Positions 16,678-25,510 of a stretch of 64,000 bases of DNA are shown here, piece by piece. The DNA comes from Candidatus Omnitrophota bacterium (GTDB lineage: Bacteria; Omnitrophota; Gorgyraeia; Pluralincolimonadales; Pluralincolimonadaceae). Where the stretch lies: positions 1 to 64,000 of the forward strand of contig JBAZFB010000005.1 in assembly GCA_041653595.1 (NCBI GenBank). Reading direction: 5' to 3'. The notes under the pieces are model-generated. The model did no database searches, was not told the DNA's origin, and saw only the letters and a program-made list of their open reading frames with translations. How positions within the stretch are numbered: the first letter of the stretch is position 1; every line of letters starts with the position of its first letter. A program made the translations under genes and the position numbers.

Positions 16678-17996
16678 GCAGATTGGCGATTTTCGGCGGA
16701 AAGCCGGTCCGCAAGCGGCTTTTTCCTTTTTATAGGACAGTGGGAAAGGAAGAGAAGAAGGCGCTTTGCGGGGTCATAGATTCCGGGGTACTTTCGGAAT
16801 TCCTGGGATCATGGGATGAGAAGTATTTTTTCGGCGGTCCCGGGGTGCGCCGGCTTGAAGGTGAATGGGCAAAATACTTCGGCGTGAAGCACGCTATTGC
16901 GGTCAATTCCTGCACGTCGGGACTTTATTGCGCGGCAGGCGCGGCGGGAATAAGCCTTGGGGACGAAGTGATAGTTTCACCCTATACCATGTCAGCCTCG
17001 GCCACGGCGGCCGTTGTTTTTCAGGGCGTCCCGGTCTTTGCCGATATAGAGGAAGATTACTTTTGCCTCGACCCGGTATCGGTGGAAGAGCGCATAACGC
17101 CCAGGACCAGGGCTATAATAGTTGTCGATATATTCGGCCAGCCCTATGACGCGGACAGGATAAATGCGATAGCCCGGCGCCATAAGTTGGCAGTAATAGA
17201 GGATGCCGCCCAGGCCCCCGGCGCGAGATACAGGGGAAAGTATGCAGGGACCCTGGCTGATATCGGCGTATTCTCCTTGAATTGCCATAAGCATATCCAG
17301 TGCGGGGAAGGCGGTATAGTAGTCACGGACAACGATGAATTGGCCGACCGGGTGCGGCTTATCCGTAACCACGCCGAAGCGGTCGTAGGAGACAAGAAAC
17401 AAAAAAACCTCGTGAACATGGTAGGCTACAATTTCAGGATGACCGAGCTTGAAGCGGCGGTAAGCATATGCCAGCTGAAAAAGCTTAAGGGCCTGCTTGG
17501 CGCCCGGCAGGATAATTGCCGGTACCTGGAATCAAAGCTTGGCGCCGTACCGGCGATAGTAATCCCGCCCAAGAGGCCGCATTGCGAGCACGCGTATTAT
17601 ATACAACCGTTCAAATTCAATAAAGAGGCCGCAGGCGTAGGGCGGGACTTGTTCCTCGACGCGGTCCGCGCCGAGCTTGCGCCTACCGAAAAATCCGAAG
17701 ACCTCGGCGTCCGCATATGGGGCGGATACGTGAGGCCCTTATATATGCAGCCGATGTACCAGAAGAGGATCGCCTACGGCAGGTCCGGCCTGCCGTTTAG
17801 CAGGAAGTTCTATAAAGGTAAGGCCGATTATTCGAAAGGGACCTGTCCTGTCGCAGAGCGCATGTACGGGTCGGAACTTTTTATAAACGACCTGATGCAT
17901 GCCGGGATGAAGAAGAATGACCTGGATGATGTAGTGAGCGCGTTCGAAAAAGTCTGGGAGAACCGTTCCGAATTAAAAAGAAGGAGTGGTGCATGA
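16674..17996 (+). CDS. DegT/DnrJ/EryC1/StrS aminotransferase, 440 aa
   Basis: The PLP lysine is Lys206 in LNCHKHIQCGEGG, and VIEDAAQAPGA provides the Asp that contacts PLP. The protein is about 60 residues longer than the enzyme at 1698 and starts SRLAIFGGKPVRK. That N-terminus is seen in the AHBA-synthase/StsC-like subgroup, which acts on cyclitols or sugars. ATG 16674 overlaps the previous stop and has GGAAGGGA in front, so the 14 residues upstream are excluded. A GNAT gene follows with ATGA overlap, suggesting amination followed by acylation. Confidence 0.9.
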   Translation: MSRLAIFGGKPVRKRLFPFYRTVGKEEKKALCGVIDSGVLSEFLGSWDEKYFFGGPGVRRLEGEWAKYFGVKHAIAVNSCTSGLYCAAGAAGISLGDEVIVSPYTMSASATAAVVFQGVPVFADIEEDYFCLDPVSVEERITPRTRAIIVVDIFGQPYDADRINAIARRHKLAVIEDAAQAPGARYRGKYAGTLADIGVFSLNCHKHIQCGEGGIVVTDNDELADRVRLIRNHAEAVVGDKKQKNLVNMVGYNFRMTELEAAVSICQLKKLKGLLGARQDNCRYLESKLGAVPAIVIPPKRPHCEHAYYIQPFKFNKEAAGVGRDLFLDAVRAELAPTEKSEDLGVRIWGGYVRPLYMQPMYQKRIAYGRSGLPFSRKFYKGKADYSKGTCPVAERMYGSELFINDLMHAGMKKNDLDDVVSAFEKVWENRSELKRRSGA

Positions 17997-18550
17997 GATC
18001 CGTATTTTTGGAAGGAAAACAGATATATCTCAGAGCTATTGAAAAGGGCGACGTTAAAGGCAATTATCCGCAGTGGCTTAACGACCAGGAAGTGTGCCGT
18101 AACAACGCACATGGGCGCTTCCCGAACTCGGCCGCCAAGGCTAAAAGTTACATAGACAGGGTGAATAACAGCGGCTCTGACCTTGTGCTTGCGATAGTGT
18201 CCAAAAAGAACGACCGGCATATCGGGAATATTGCGTTGCACGGGATCGATTGGATAGCGAGAAATGGGGAATTTGCCATAATCATCGGGGAAAAGAAGTA
18301 TTGGGGCAGGGGAATAGCCAAGGAAGCGTCGGGCCTGTTATTGCGGCACGCCTTCCTGGCGCTTAATATACACAGGGTCTACTGCGGGACCAACGAGAAA
18401 AATACCGCGATGCAAGGGCTGGCCGCCCACATGGGGATGAAAAAAGAAGGCCGCAGGCGCCAGGCGTTCTTAAAGAACGGGGCCTACCAGGATATCATAG
18501 AATACGGCATATTGCGTGATGAGTATATGAGAAGAAAGAAGGCGAGGTGA
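17993..18550 (+). CDS. RimJ/RimL/PseH-like GNAT N-acetyltransferase, 185 aa
   Basis: The domain start IYLRAIEKGDVKG with YPQWLNDQEV is the pattern of PseH and RimJ/L proteins. The acetyl-CoA loop is KKYWGRGIAKEA and the closing region is NTAMQGLAAHMGMKKEG. PseH acetylates the amino group of UDP-4-amino sugars in pseudaminic acid synthesis. Coupling to the DegT gene upstream (4-base overlap) makes the same kind of step likely. It is distinct from the WecD-like acetyltransferase at 11426. Confidence 0.87.
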   Translation: MRSVFLEGKQIYLRAIEKGDVKGNYPQWLNDQEVCRNNAHGRFPNSAAKAKSYIDRVNNSGSDLVLAIVSKKNDRHIGNIALHGIDWIARNGEFAIIIGEKKYWGRGIAKEASGLLLRHAFLALNIHRVYCGTNEKNTAMQGLAAHMGMKKEGRRRQAFLKNGAYQDIIEYGILRDEYMRRKKAR

Positions 18551-18556
18551 CGGGCA

Positions 18557-19708
18557 ATGGGCGATAAAAAGCGCGTTAAGCAGACGCGTTACGAACGGTT
18601 GGCCAAAAAGGCCGGATACGGCAACCCGCTCTTTCACGGGAAGATAAGGTACTGTGTCCGCTGCTGCATGCCGGAGACGGCCGAAGGCCTGGCATTCGAC
18701 GAGATGGGTATCTGCCAGCCCTGCCGTTCATCCGAGCAGAAGATACACATAAACTGGAAGGAGAGGGAGGCGAAGCTGAGGAAGATCCTCGAGAAATACC
18801 GCTCAAAGGACGGGAGCAATTACGACTGTATCGTCCCGATAAGCGGCGGAAAGGACAGCACCTTCCAGCTGTATGTTGTGACGCAGGTATACAAATTGAA
18901 CCCTTTGGCGGTCACCTTCAACCATAACTGGTACAGCGAGACCGGCAAATATAACCTCGAGAACGCGCTAGAGAGATTTGACGTGGACCACATCATGTTC
19001 ACGCCCAAAAGGTCGGCGGTAAATAAACTGGCGAAGAAATCCCTGCAGCTGATAGGGGACACGTGCTGGCATTGCCATGCCGGCGTGGGGGCGTTCCCTT
19101 TGCAGATAGCGGTGAAATACAAAATAAAGCTGCTGGTATGGGGCGAGCCGGGCGGGGAGAATCACGGCCGCGCAACGTATTTCGATCCCATCCCGTATGA
19201 CCGCGATTATTTCACCAAGATATCGGCAAGATACTACGCTGAAGAGGTGGTAGACAAAAATATATCCTTAAGCGATGTCCTCGGGTATGTCCTTCCTTCA
19301 AAAGAAGAGGTTGAGAAGGCGGGCATCGTAGGTATCTACCTTGGGGACTACATGTTCTGGGACGACGAAAGACAGACAGAGTTCGTCCGCGATAATTTCG
19401 GCTGGCGCGAAGATAAGATCGAGGGGACTTACAAGGGATACAAAAGCGCCGAATGCAGGATGGCAGGGATGCACGATTATTCCAAATTCATCAAGAGGGG
19501 ATTCGGCAGGGGCACCGACCACGCCTCGATCGACGTCCGCACCGGGCTATTGACTCGGGAGGAAGGTTTTGAGCTGGCTAAGAAGCATGACGCCCAAAGG
19601 CCTTCGAAATCTCTCGATTACTATCTTAAAATAACGGGTTACAGCGAAAAGGAGTTCGAGAAGATACTAAAAGATAAGCGCGGCAAAAAAGCGAAGCTGC
19701 TCCCGTGA
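18557..19708 (+). CDS. Second N-acetyl sugar amidotransferase, WbpG/PseA family, 383 aa
   Basis: It shares the layout of the 7227 gene: zinc-type Cys pairs at 33/36 and 53/56 (CVRC, CQPC) and a PP-loop SGGKDST at Ser96. A basic extension of about 28 residues precedes the first Cys pair. Unlike the first copy it has no HisH/HisF next to it. Its neighbour is a GatA-type amidase, joined at the stop codon. Campylobacter PseA also works without dedicated HisH/HisF, so an alternative ammonia source is plausible. The reaction expected is acetamido to acetamidino conversion on a sugar. Confidence 0.88.
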   Translation: MGDKKRVKQTRYERLAKKAGYGNPLFHGKIRYCVRCCMPETAEGLAFDEMGICQPCRSSEQKIHINWKEREAKLRKILEKYRSKDGSNYDCIVPISGGKDSTFQLYVVTQVYKLNPLAVTFNHNWYSETGKYNLENALERFDVDHIMFTPKRSAVNKLAKKSLQLIGDTCWHCHAGVGAFPLQIAVKYKIKLLVWGEPGGENHGRATYFDPIPYDRDYFTKISARYYAEEVVDKNISLSDVLGYVLPSKEEVEKAGIVGIYLGDYMFWDDERQTEFVRDNFGWREDKIEGTYKGYKSAECRMAGMHDYSKFIKRGFGRGTDHASIDVRTGLLTREEGFELAKKHDAQRPSKSLDYYLKITGYSEKEFEKILKDKRGKKAKLLP

Positions 19709-19725
19709 TACGCAAAGGTAAAAAT

Positions 19726-21057
19726 ATGAAATTAAACCTTCTTTCTGCGACAGAGCTGATCAAGAAAATCAAGAGTAAAAAAGTGAGCGTCGAAGAGGCC
19801 TGCCGCGACTGCCTGGAAGCGGTCTCGGCAAAAGACCCGGTAGTCAAGGCCTGGGAATATATAGACCCGGAATCGGCAATAAGGCATGCGAAGCGCCTCG
19901 ACAAGAAGAAGGAATTGGGGTCATTGGCCGGCGTCCCGGTAGGAGTGAAGGATATATTCAATACCAGCGACATGCCTACCGCGATGGGGAGCCCCTTATG
20001 GAAGGGTTTTACGCCCGGCAACGACGCAAGGGTGGTCCATTCTATCCGCATGCAGGACGGCTTGGTGCTCGGCAAGACCGTCAGCGCCGAGTTCGCAGTC
20101 CATTACCTGCCTAAGAATAAAACGGTGAACCCGCACGATCCCCGTTATTCCCCCGGCACTTCATCGAGCGGCTCGGCCGCGGCTGTCGCTTCGTATATGG
20201 TGCCGTTAGCGTTAGGCACCCAGACCGCAGGTTCTATAATAAGGCCGGCGAGCTATTGCGGGATATACGGTTTTAAGCCGACGTTCGGGACGGTCCCGAG
20301 GACGGCCATGCTCAAGACGACGGATTCATTGGATACAGTAGGATTATTGGCCAGGACCGTCGATGACGTCAAGCTGCTTTTTGACGTCATCAGGGTAAGA
20401 GGGAGCAATTATCCTTTCGTCAACGCGACCCTTGACAGGTATTCCCCAAAAAGACTTCCCAAAAGAATCAAAGTCGGTTTCATTTCCGGCGGGATACATG
20501 TTTTTAAAAAGTTTGAAAAATACGCGATGGATGCGTTCGATTCGTATATCCGCGGCCTGAAGGGTAAGAGGCAGGTCGAGCTTGTCAAGATCAAGCCCTC
20601 CGCCGATTTTAATAAGATACATGACATCCACTCGACGATATACGACAAGACACTGTCCTATTATTTTAAGGATGAGTTTAAACAGCACACGCTTATCAGT
20701 GAACTGATGTATGAAATAATAGAGCGGGGCAACCGGATCACAGGCGCCGAATATGCCGATGCGTTAGGAGAGCAGGTCCGGATCAGCGCAAGGATAGGAA
20801 AGGAACTGGCGGGATACGATGCCGTGCTGACACTGTCCACTTCCGGAGAACCTCCTCTTATCGATGAGAGGGAGAAGCCGGATACCTGCCTGATCTGGAC
20901 ATTCCTCGGTTACCCTGTCTTGAACATGCCGGCATTCACCGGCCCGAACGGCATGCCTTTCGGCCTGCAGGTCGCGGCGAAAAAATATGATGATTATAAG
21001 ATGCTCCATATCGCAAAAAATTTCCTTGCCAAAAAAGACGGTCGCGCAGCCGGATGA
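19726..21057 (+). CDS. Amidase-signature (GatA/AtzF-like) amidase, 443 aa
   Basis: The Ser-cisSer-Lys triad is complete: Lys75 in VGVKDIF, cis-Ser146 in GTSSSGSAAAVA and nucleophile Ser170 in TAGSIIRPAS, with the 24-residue gap seen in GatA and FAAH. The usual SSGG is SSSG here. ATG 19726 has AAAGGT in front; a GTG at 19705 overlapping the previous stop would add seven residues. GatA frees ammonia from glutamine for a partner. This gene is coupled to the second sugar amidotransferase, so it may supply its ammonia. Hydrolysis of an acyl amide on a sugar is the alternative. Confidence 0.88.
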   Translation: MKLNLLSATELIKKIKSKKVSVEEACRDCLEAVSAKDPVVKAWEYIDPESAIRHAKRLDKKKELGSLAGVPVGVKDIFNTSDMPTAMGSPLWKGFTPGNDARVVHSIRMQDGLVLGKTVSAEFAVHYLPKNKTVNPHDPRYSPGTSSSGSAAAVASYMVPLALGTQTAGSIIRPASYCGIYGFKPTFGTVPRTAMLKTTDSLDTVGLLARTVDDVKLLFDVIRVRGSNYPFVNATLDRYSPKRLPKRIKVGFISGGIHVFKKFEKYAMDAFDSYIRGLKGKRQVELVKIKPSADFNKIHDIHSTIYDKTLSYYFKDEFKQHTLISELMYEIIERGNRITGAEYADALGEQVRISARIGKELAGYDAVLTLSTSGEPPLIDEREKPDTCLIWTFLGYPVLNMPAFTGPNGMPFGLQVAAKKYDDYKMLHIAKNFLAKKDGRAAG

Positions 21058-22916
21058 ACTTGTTCCTTATCGAAAATGACCGCACCATCGATTTCTTCAA
21101 AGGGTCCGCGGCGTATCGCGAGGGCAGTGACGTGACGGTATGCTTCAACTACCTGGCCTACCTGCGGCTGAAGAGAGAAGGCGGGAAACATATTTTTTAT
21201 TTTATCGAAGACCTGTTCACCCAGGCTGATTATAAGTCGCTCCATTCGGCCACGGACCATTTTGCCCTTGATTGGTATCGGAGGGACGGAACAGACCATT
21301 CCGTCTCCCGGGGGATATCTTACGGGGATATGGTAAGGATCACATTTTCGCGTAAATACATGTTAACGGTCCTGCTGAAGTACGGTGAAGCCGTCCGGAA
21401 AGGGATAGAGCGTTGGCCGGAAGCGGAAAAGGTCTATTTTGATCTTTCTGTTTCAAATAACAGTTTCTATCTTCGCGGCGATGACAAGGGAAGGTTCTTT
21501 AATAAAGTGCGCCTTGTCGAGCAGGTGTGCAGGCAGCTGAAACGCGAATGCGTTCCGATCGCCCCGGTTACTCCCATTCCATCCTTATGCGTATCTTTTA
21601 AGCAGGCCGGCAGCCGTAAAACGCCGATACGAAGCCTAAAAGACGCCGTAAAAGGCATGTTGATGGAAGCCGGTGCCCTCATTAGCGCGCTATCGGGGTC
21701 ACGCGGTAACACATATTTCTTTTCTTATTTTAATATAAACAGCATCCTGGGGCACATGACGGATAAGTTCATAGTAAGCGGGTCCGGCTCGAACGTATTA
21801 AACCCGCGCCGGTTCCTGAATCCGCGTTTTCTCCAGTTCGACGATGTTTCGTATAATCTCGATAAAGATGAAAGACGCTTTCTGGAGTCGATCGAAAATA
21901 AATACCTTGTTGAAGGAGCGGGCGCATATCTCGACGGTTTTTTTGTCTTCAACGGCTTAGACTACCATTTCTTATATTACCCGGCGGTCAAGGACCTGGT
22001 ATGCAGCGTGATACCCGGTTTAATGGAGTATACGGGAAAGGTGCGAAAAGCGGTAAGGCAGTTCGGTATCTCGAAGATAATAATATTTGAAGAGATCGAC
22101 GAACAATTCCAGGCGGTCATTGCCGCATGCAGGTCGGCGGGCATCGAGTCCGTATGGGTAGACCACGGCATCCAGGGGAGCAACCACGCCCAAAGGGTAT
22201 GCGACAGGGGCAGGTCCGACCTGGTCATCTGTTCCGGAGAATTCTTTACCGGTTACTACCGTTCGCAGGGCACGGGCACGAGCCGGTACGTCGCGCTGGG
22301 AAACCCGTCTTTGGATATTTATACCCCCGACAAGATCAAACATGTAAGTTCGATCAAGAGCGTAATGTTCCTGAGCTTTGAGGACGGTTTTTACAGCCAC
22401 TTGGACCGGTTCGCTTACCAGGAAAAGTATTACGAGGAGATCTTCTCGATATTCGACGAGCTCAATTCCCGTAATGTGAAGGTCTATTTCAAGCCCCACC
22501 CGGGTTATGAAAAAAAGTATTTTAAATATCTTTTTGATTTTTTCAAGGTGGATGAGTCGAAGTTCGTATATATTGAAGACGCGCCTTTCTCCAGCGTCGT
22601 GTATGATATGGACCTGGTCGTCTCCAACGTGACCAGTTGTTTTTATGAATCGCAGGCAGCGGGCGTGCCGACAGTCTTCCTCGAGCCTTATTTCAACCCC
22701 GAAACCCTGCTCCCGCCGCTCAACGGGACCAACGGAGAAGAGGTGATAAGGGTATCGACCGGAAAAGAATTGATGCGCATCATAACGGAAAACCTGGGTA
22801 ACGCGGAAAAACTTAACCTGTTCCTGAAGGATTTCCTTGAAAAACACGCAAACAAGTACATGGGGACGCTCGACGGGATGGCCGGCAGCCGTATAGTCGA
22901 GTACCTGTGCAAGTAA
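21054..22916 (+). CDS. Large GT-B-like surface polysaccharide protein, 620 aa
   Basis: I do not recognise a named family. The first 190 residues show no motif I can assign. From about residue 340 the protein resembles the CDP-glycerol/capsule transferase superfamily: ESVWVDHGIQGSNHA, YVALGNPSLDIY, VYFKPHPGYEKKY and DLVVSNVTSCFYESQAAGVP. No membrane segment is clear. It overlaps the amidase by ATGA and precedes the ABC flippase, so transfer of a (possibly nonulosonate) residue onto a lipid-linked glycan is reasonable. A protein of similar size and layout is at 33371. Confidence 0.6.
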   Translation: MNLFLIENDRTIDFFKGSAAYREGSDVTVCFNYLAYLRLKREGGKHIFYFIEDLFTQADYKSLHSATDHFALDWYRRDGTDHSVSRGISYGDMVRITFSRKYMLTVLLKYGEAVRKGIERWPEAEKVYFDLSVSNNSFYLRGDDKGRFFNKVRLVEQVCRQLKRECVPIAPVTPIPSLCVSFKQAGSRKTPIRSLKDAVKGMLMEAGALISALSGSRGNTYFFSYFNINSILGHMTDKFIVSGSGSNVLNPRRFLNPRFLQFDDVSYNLDKDERRFLESIENKYLVEGAGAYLDGFFVFNGLDYHFLYYPAVKDLVCSVIPGLMEYTGKVRKAVRQFGISKIIIFEEIDEQFQAVIAACRSAGIESVWVDHGIQGSNHAQRVCDRGRSDLVICSGEFFTGYYRSQGTGTSRYVALGNPSLDIYTPDKIKHVSSIKSVMFLSFEDGFYSHLDRFAYQEKYYEEIFSIFDELNSRNVKVYFKPHPGYEKKYFKYLFDFFKVDESKFVYIEDAPFSSVVYDMDLVVSNVTSCFYESQAAGVPTVFLEPYFNPETLLPPLNGTNGEEVIRVSTGKELMRIITENLGNAEKLNLFLKDFLEKHANKYMGTLDGMAGSRIVEYLCK

Positions 22917-22935
22917 TGGTCACCGCAGGGGGTAT

Positions 22936-24762
22936 ATGCCAAAGATAGGATCGTTGACTAAGGTCAGGGCGATGCTGACCAAAGATGAGAAGTTAAAACT
23001 TTTTATCTTGTCGCTCGGCGCATGCATATTATCGGTATCGGAGATATTCAGCATAGGGATCATAATACCGGTGCTGGGCCTCTTTCTTGCTCCGGAGAAG
23101 ATACATTCTTCAAAGATACTGTCGGACCTTTATGTCATGTCAGGAGCGAAGAACGAGGCGTCTTTCCTGGCCATGCTGATCGCCGCCGCATTCCTGATAT
23201 TCTTGTTCAAGTCCGTCTATTCTGCCGCAATGCTCTACTACCAGCAGGAGTCGATGGGGAGGATATATTCCCGCCTTAGCAGGGATACCTTGAAGGCATA
23301 TCTGACCAAGCCCTATGCATTTTATCTTGACAGTAATTCGGCGGTGCTTTTTAAGAACGTCTCCACGGAGGTCTCGAATTTCGTATATTATTTCTTAAAC
23401 CCTGTGGTCTCGATAATCTCGGAAGCTATAATCATTACCGGCATATCTCTCTTCCTGTTAGCCCTGTACCCGCTGCTGATGGTGATACTTGTTTCCGTCG
23501 CCGGCATTGCTACCGTATGTGTAAACACTTTCTTCAAGAAGCGCATAAACGCTTATGCGCGCCAGAGGGAGGTATTCAACGAAAAGATGTTCAAGATCGC
23601 GCTGGAATCCCTGGGCGCGATCAAGGAGATAAAGCTTTATAATGCCCAGCAGTTTTTCATATCAAAATATCATGACGCGACCAGGAAATACGCGGAGGGA
23701 TTCGTCAAGTTCTCGGTCCTTTCGGGGTTGCCGCGTTACATATTCGAGCTCATACTGTTCGCTTTTATCCTCGTCATGATATTGGCCAGTTCCTACATGC
23801 AGAAGACGCCCGCGGAAGTAATCCCGGTGTTGGCCGTTCTCGCGGTAGCGGCATTAAGGCTTCTTCCTTCGTTTACCAAGATATATGCGAGCATCAGCTA
23901 TCTCCAATACGGGTTCAACAGCATGAATATAGTGCATAAGATACTCAAGGAGGAAGTCGAAGATTATGATGCTGTACCTGCCGGGGGTACGGGCCTGCAA
24001 GGCGGGCAGGGGGCCGGGACCTTGCGGCTGGATAATGTCACGTTCCGCTACAAGGCGGCAGCAGCGCCCATCTTTAAAGGGTTGGATATTTCCATTCCCA
24101 TGGGCAGCACGGTAGCTATAGCAGGCGAGACAGGCGCCGGCAAGAGCACCCTGATAGATATAATAGTGGGGCTATTGGGCGCAGACCAGGGCAAGGTCTT
24201 TTACCGTGACCAGGCGCTTGACAAGGGCAATATGCTGCAATACCGCCGGTCTATAGGGTATATCCCCCAGAATATATTCCTTACCGATGAGAGTATCTCG
24301 TCAAATATAGCTTTCGGGGTCCCCTCCGAAAAGGTCGATGCTGAGAAACTGCGGCAGGTCATTAGGGTCTCCCAGCTCGAAGATTTCGTGAAAGAATTGC
24401 CCGCAGGGGTCGATACCCATGTCGGCGAAAAAGGTGTGCGGATATCGGGAGGCCAAAAGCAGCGGATAGGCATCGCGAGGGCGCTCTACAGGGACCCCGA
24501 GATACTGATCCTCGACGAGGCCACATCGGCGCTGGACGGCAATACCGAGGCGAAGGTGTATAATGCGCTGAAAAATCTCGGAAGGAAGATGACGGTCATC
24601 ATAGTTACGCACCGGCTGCATACGCTTGAGCACGCCGACCATATTTATGTCATTGACGGCGGGAAAATCGTCGATGAAGGGACTTTTTCGGACCTCTCTA
24701 AAGGATCCGAGGCATTCAAAAGGATAGCGAGGCAAAAATCAGAGGGAGGCGATAATGGTTGA
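22936..24762 (+). CDS. ABC transporter with fused membrane and ATPase domains (PglK/MsbA-like), 608 aa
   Basis: About six membrane segments occupy residues 20-310. The ATPase has Walker A GETGAGKST at 397-405, the signature ISGGQKQR, Walker B ILILDEATSALD and the switch His in VTHRLH. Homodimers of this type export lipids or flip lipid-linked oligosaccharides, as PglK does in Campylobacter. The setting between glycan genes favours a glycolipid flippase. ATG 22936 has GCAGGGGG in front. Confidence 0.88.
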   Translation: MPKIGSLTKVRAMLTKDEKLKLFILSLGACILSVSEIFSIGIIIPVLGLFLAPEKIHSSKILSDLYVMSGAKNEASFLAMLIAAAFLIFLFKSVYSAAMLYYQQESMGRIYSRLSRDTLKAYLTKPYAFYLDSNSAVLFKNVSTEVSNFVYYFLNPVVSIISEAIIITGISLFLLALYPLLMVILVSVAGIATVCVNTFFKKRINAYARQREVFNEKMFKIALESLGAIKEIKLYNAQQFFISKYHDATRKYAEGFVKFSVLSGLPRYIFELILFAFILVMILASSYMQKTPAEVIPVLAVLAVAALRLLPSFTKIYASISYLQYGFNSMNIVHKILKEEVEDYDAVPAGGTGLQGGQGAGTLRLDNVTFRYKAAAAPIFKGLDISIPMGSTVAIAGETGAGKSTLIDIIVGLLGADQGKVFYRDQALDKGNMLQYRRSIGYIPQNIFLTDESISSNIAFGVPSEKVDAEKLRQVIRVSQLEDFVKELPAGVDTHVGEKGVRISGGQKQRIGIARALYRDPEILILDEATSALDGNTEAKVYNALKNLGRKMTVIIVTHRLHTLEHADHIYVIDGGKIVDEGTFSDLSKGSEAFKRIARQKSEGGDNG

Positions 24763-25510
24763 CCTGAAAAAGAAATTGGGAAGGAATGAATACAGCGTAG
24801 GTTCCTGGATCACTATCGGGGATACCGCCGTCGCCGAGATAATGGCAAGGGCGGGCTTCGACTGGCTTGTTGTGGACATGGAACACTCCGCCATAACTTT
24901 GCCTGAGGCGCAGGAATTGATCCGGACCATTGAGTTGTCCGGGGTTGTCCCTCTTGTCCGGGTGGGGGAAAATGACCCATGCCTTATAAAAAGAGTGATG
25001 GATGCGGGCGCCCATGGCGTTGTTGTGCCTATGGTAAATACCAGGCTTGACGCCGTAAAGGCCGTAAAAGCTGTAAAATATCCGCCGAAAGGGACAAGGG
25101 GCGTCGGACTGGCAAGGGCCCAGGGATATGGCTTCGGGTTCGAACGTTACAAGAAATGGCTGCAGGACCGGAGCATGGTAATAGCCCAGATAGAGCACAT
25201 AGAAGGCATTGAAAACCTGGAAGAGATCTTCGGCGTTGAAGGGATCGACGGCTCGATAATAGGGCCGTACGACCTCTCCGGATCTATCGGATATCCGGGT
25301 AAATTTGACAGGCCGGAAGTAATAAAGGCGGTTCAGCGTTATGAAGCTGTTTGCAGGAAGATGAAGAAGCCGATGGGATTCCATGTGGTAGAGCCGGATA
25401 TAAAAAGGGCCAAGGAATTGAAGCAAAAGGGCTATAAATTCCTGGCGGTAGGGCTGGATTCCCTGTATCTAGGCAGGAAATGCCTTGAAGTGACAGGAGA
25501 CCTGAGGTGA
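24755..25510 (+). CDS. HpcH/HpaI family class II pyruvate aldolase, 251 aa
   Basis: The metal-dependent aldolase motifs are present: His44 in VVDMEHSAI, Arg in PLVRVGEND, Glu in AQIEHIEGI and Asp in GPYDLSGSIG. The enzymes form or cleave a bond between pyruvate and an aldehyde. The gene overlaps the flippase by 8 bases and the KdsB-like gene by GTGA. The pairing suggests synthesis of a 2-keto-3-deoxy sugar acid from pyruvate and its activation with CMP. A catabolic role is less likely in this setting. Confidence 0.87.
   Translation: MVDLKKKLGRNEYSVGSWITIGDTAVAEIMARAGFDWLVVDMEHSAITLPEAQELIRTIELSGVVPLVRVGENDPCLIKRVMDAGAHGVVVPMVNTRLDAVKAVKAVKYPPKGTRGVGLARAQGYGFGFERYKKWLQDRSMVIAQIEHIEGIENLEEIFGVEGIDGSIIGPYDLSGSIGYPGKFDRPEVIKAVQRYEAVCRKMKKPMGFHVVEPDIKRAKELKQKGYKFLAVGLDSLYLGRKCLEVTGDLR

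Noticed and set aside
18557..19708. PP-loop gene as a tRNA-modifying enzyme (TtcA/TilS-like)
   Set aside because: The zinc Cys pairs and overall layout match the sugar amidotransferase at 7227, and the context is sugar synthesis.
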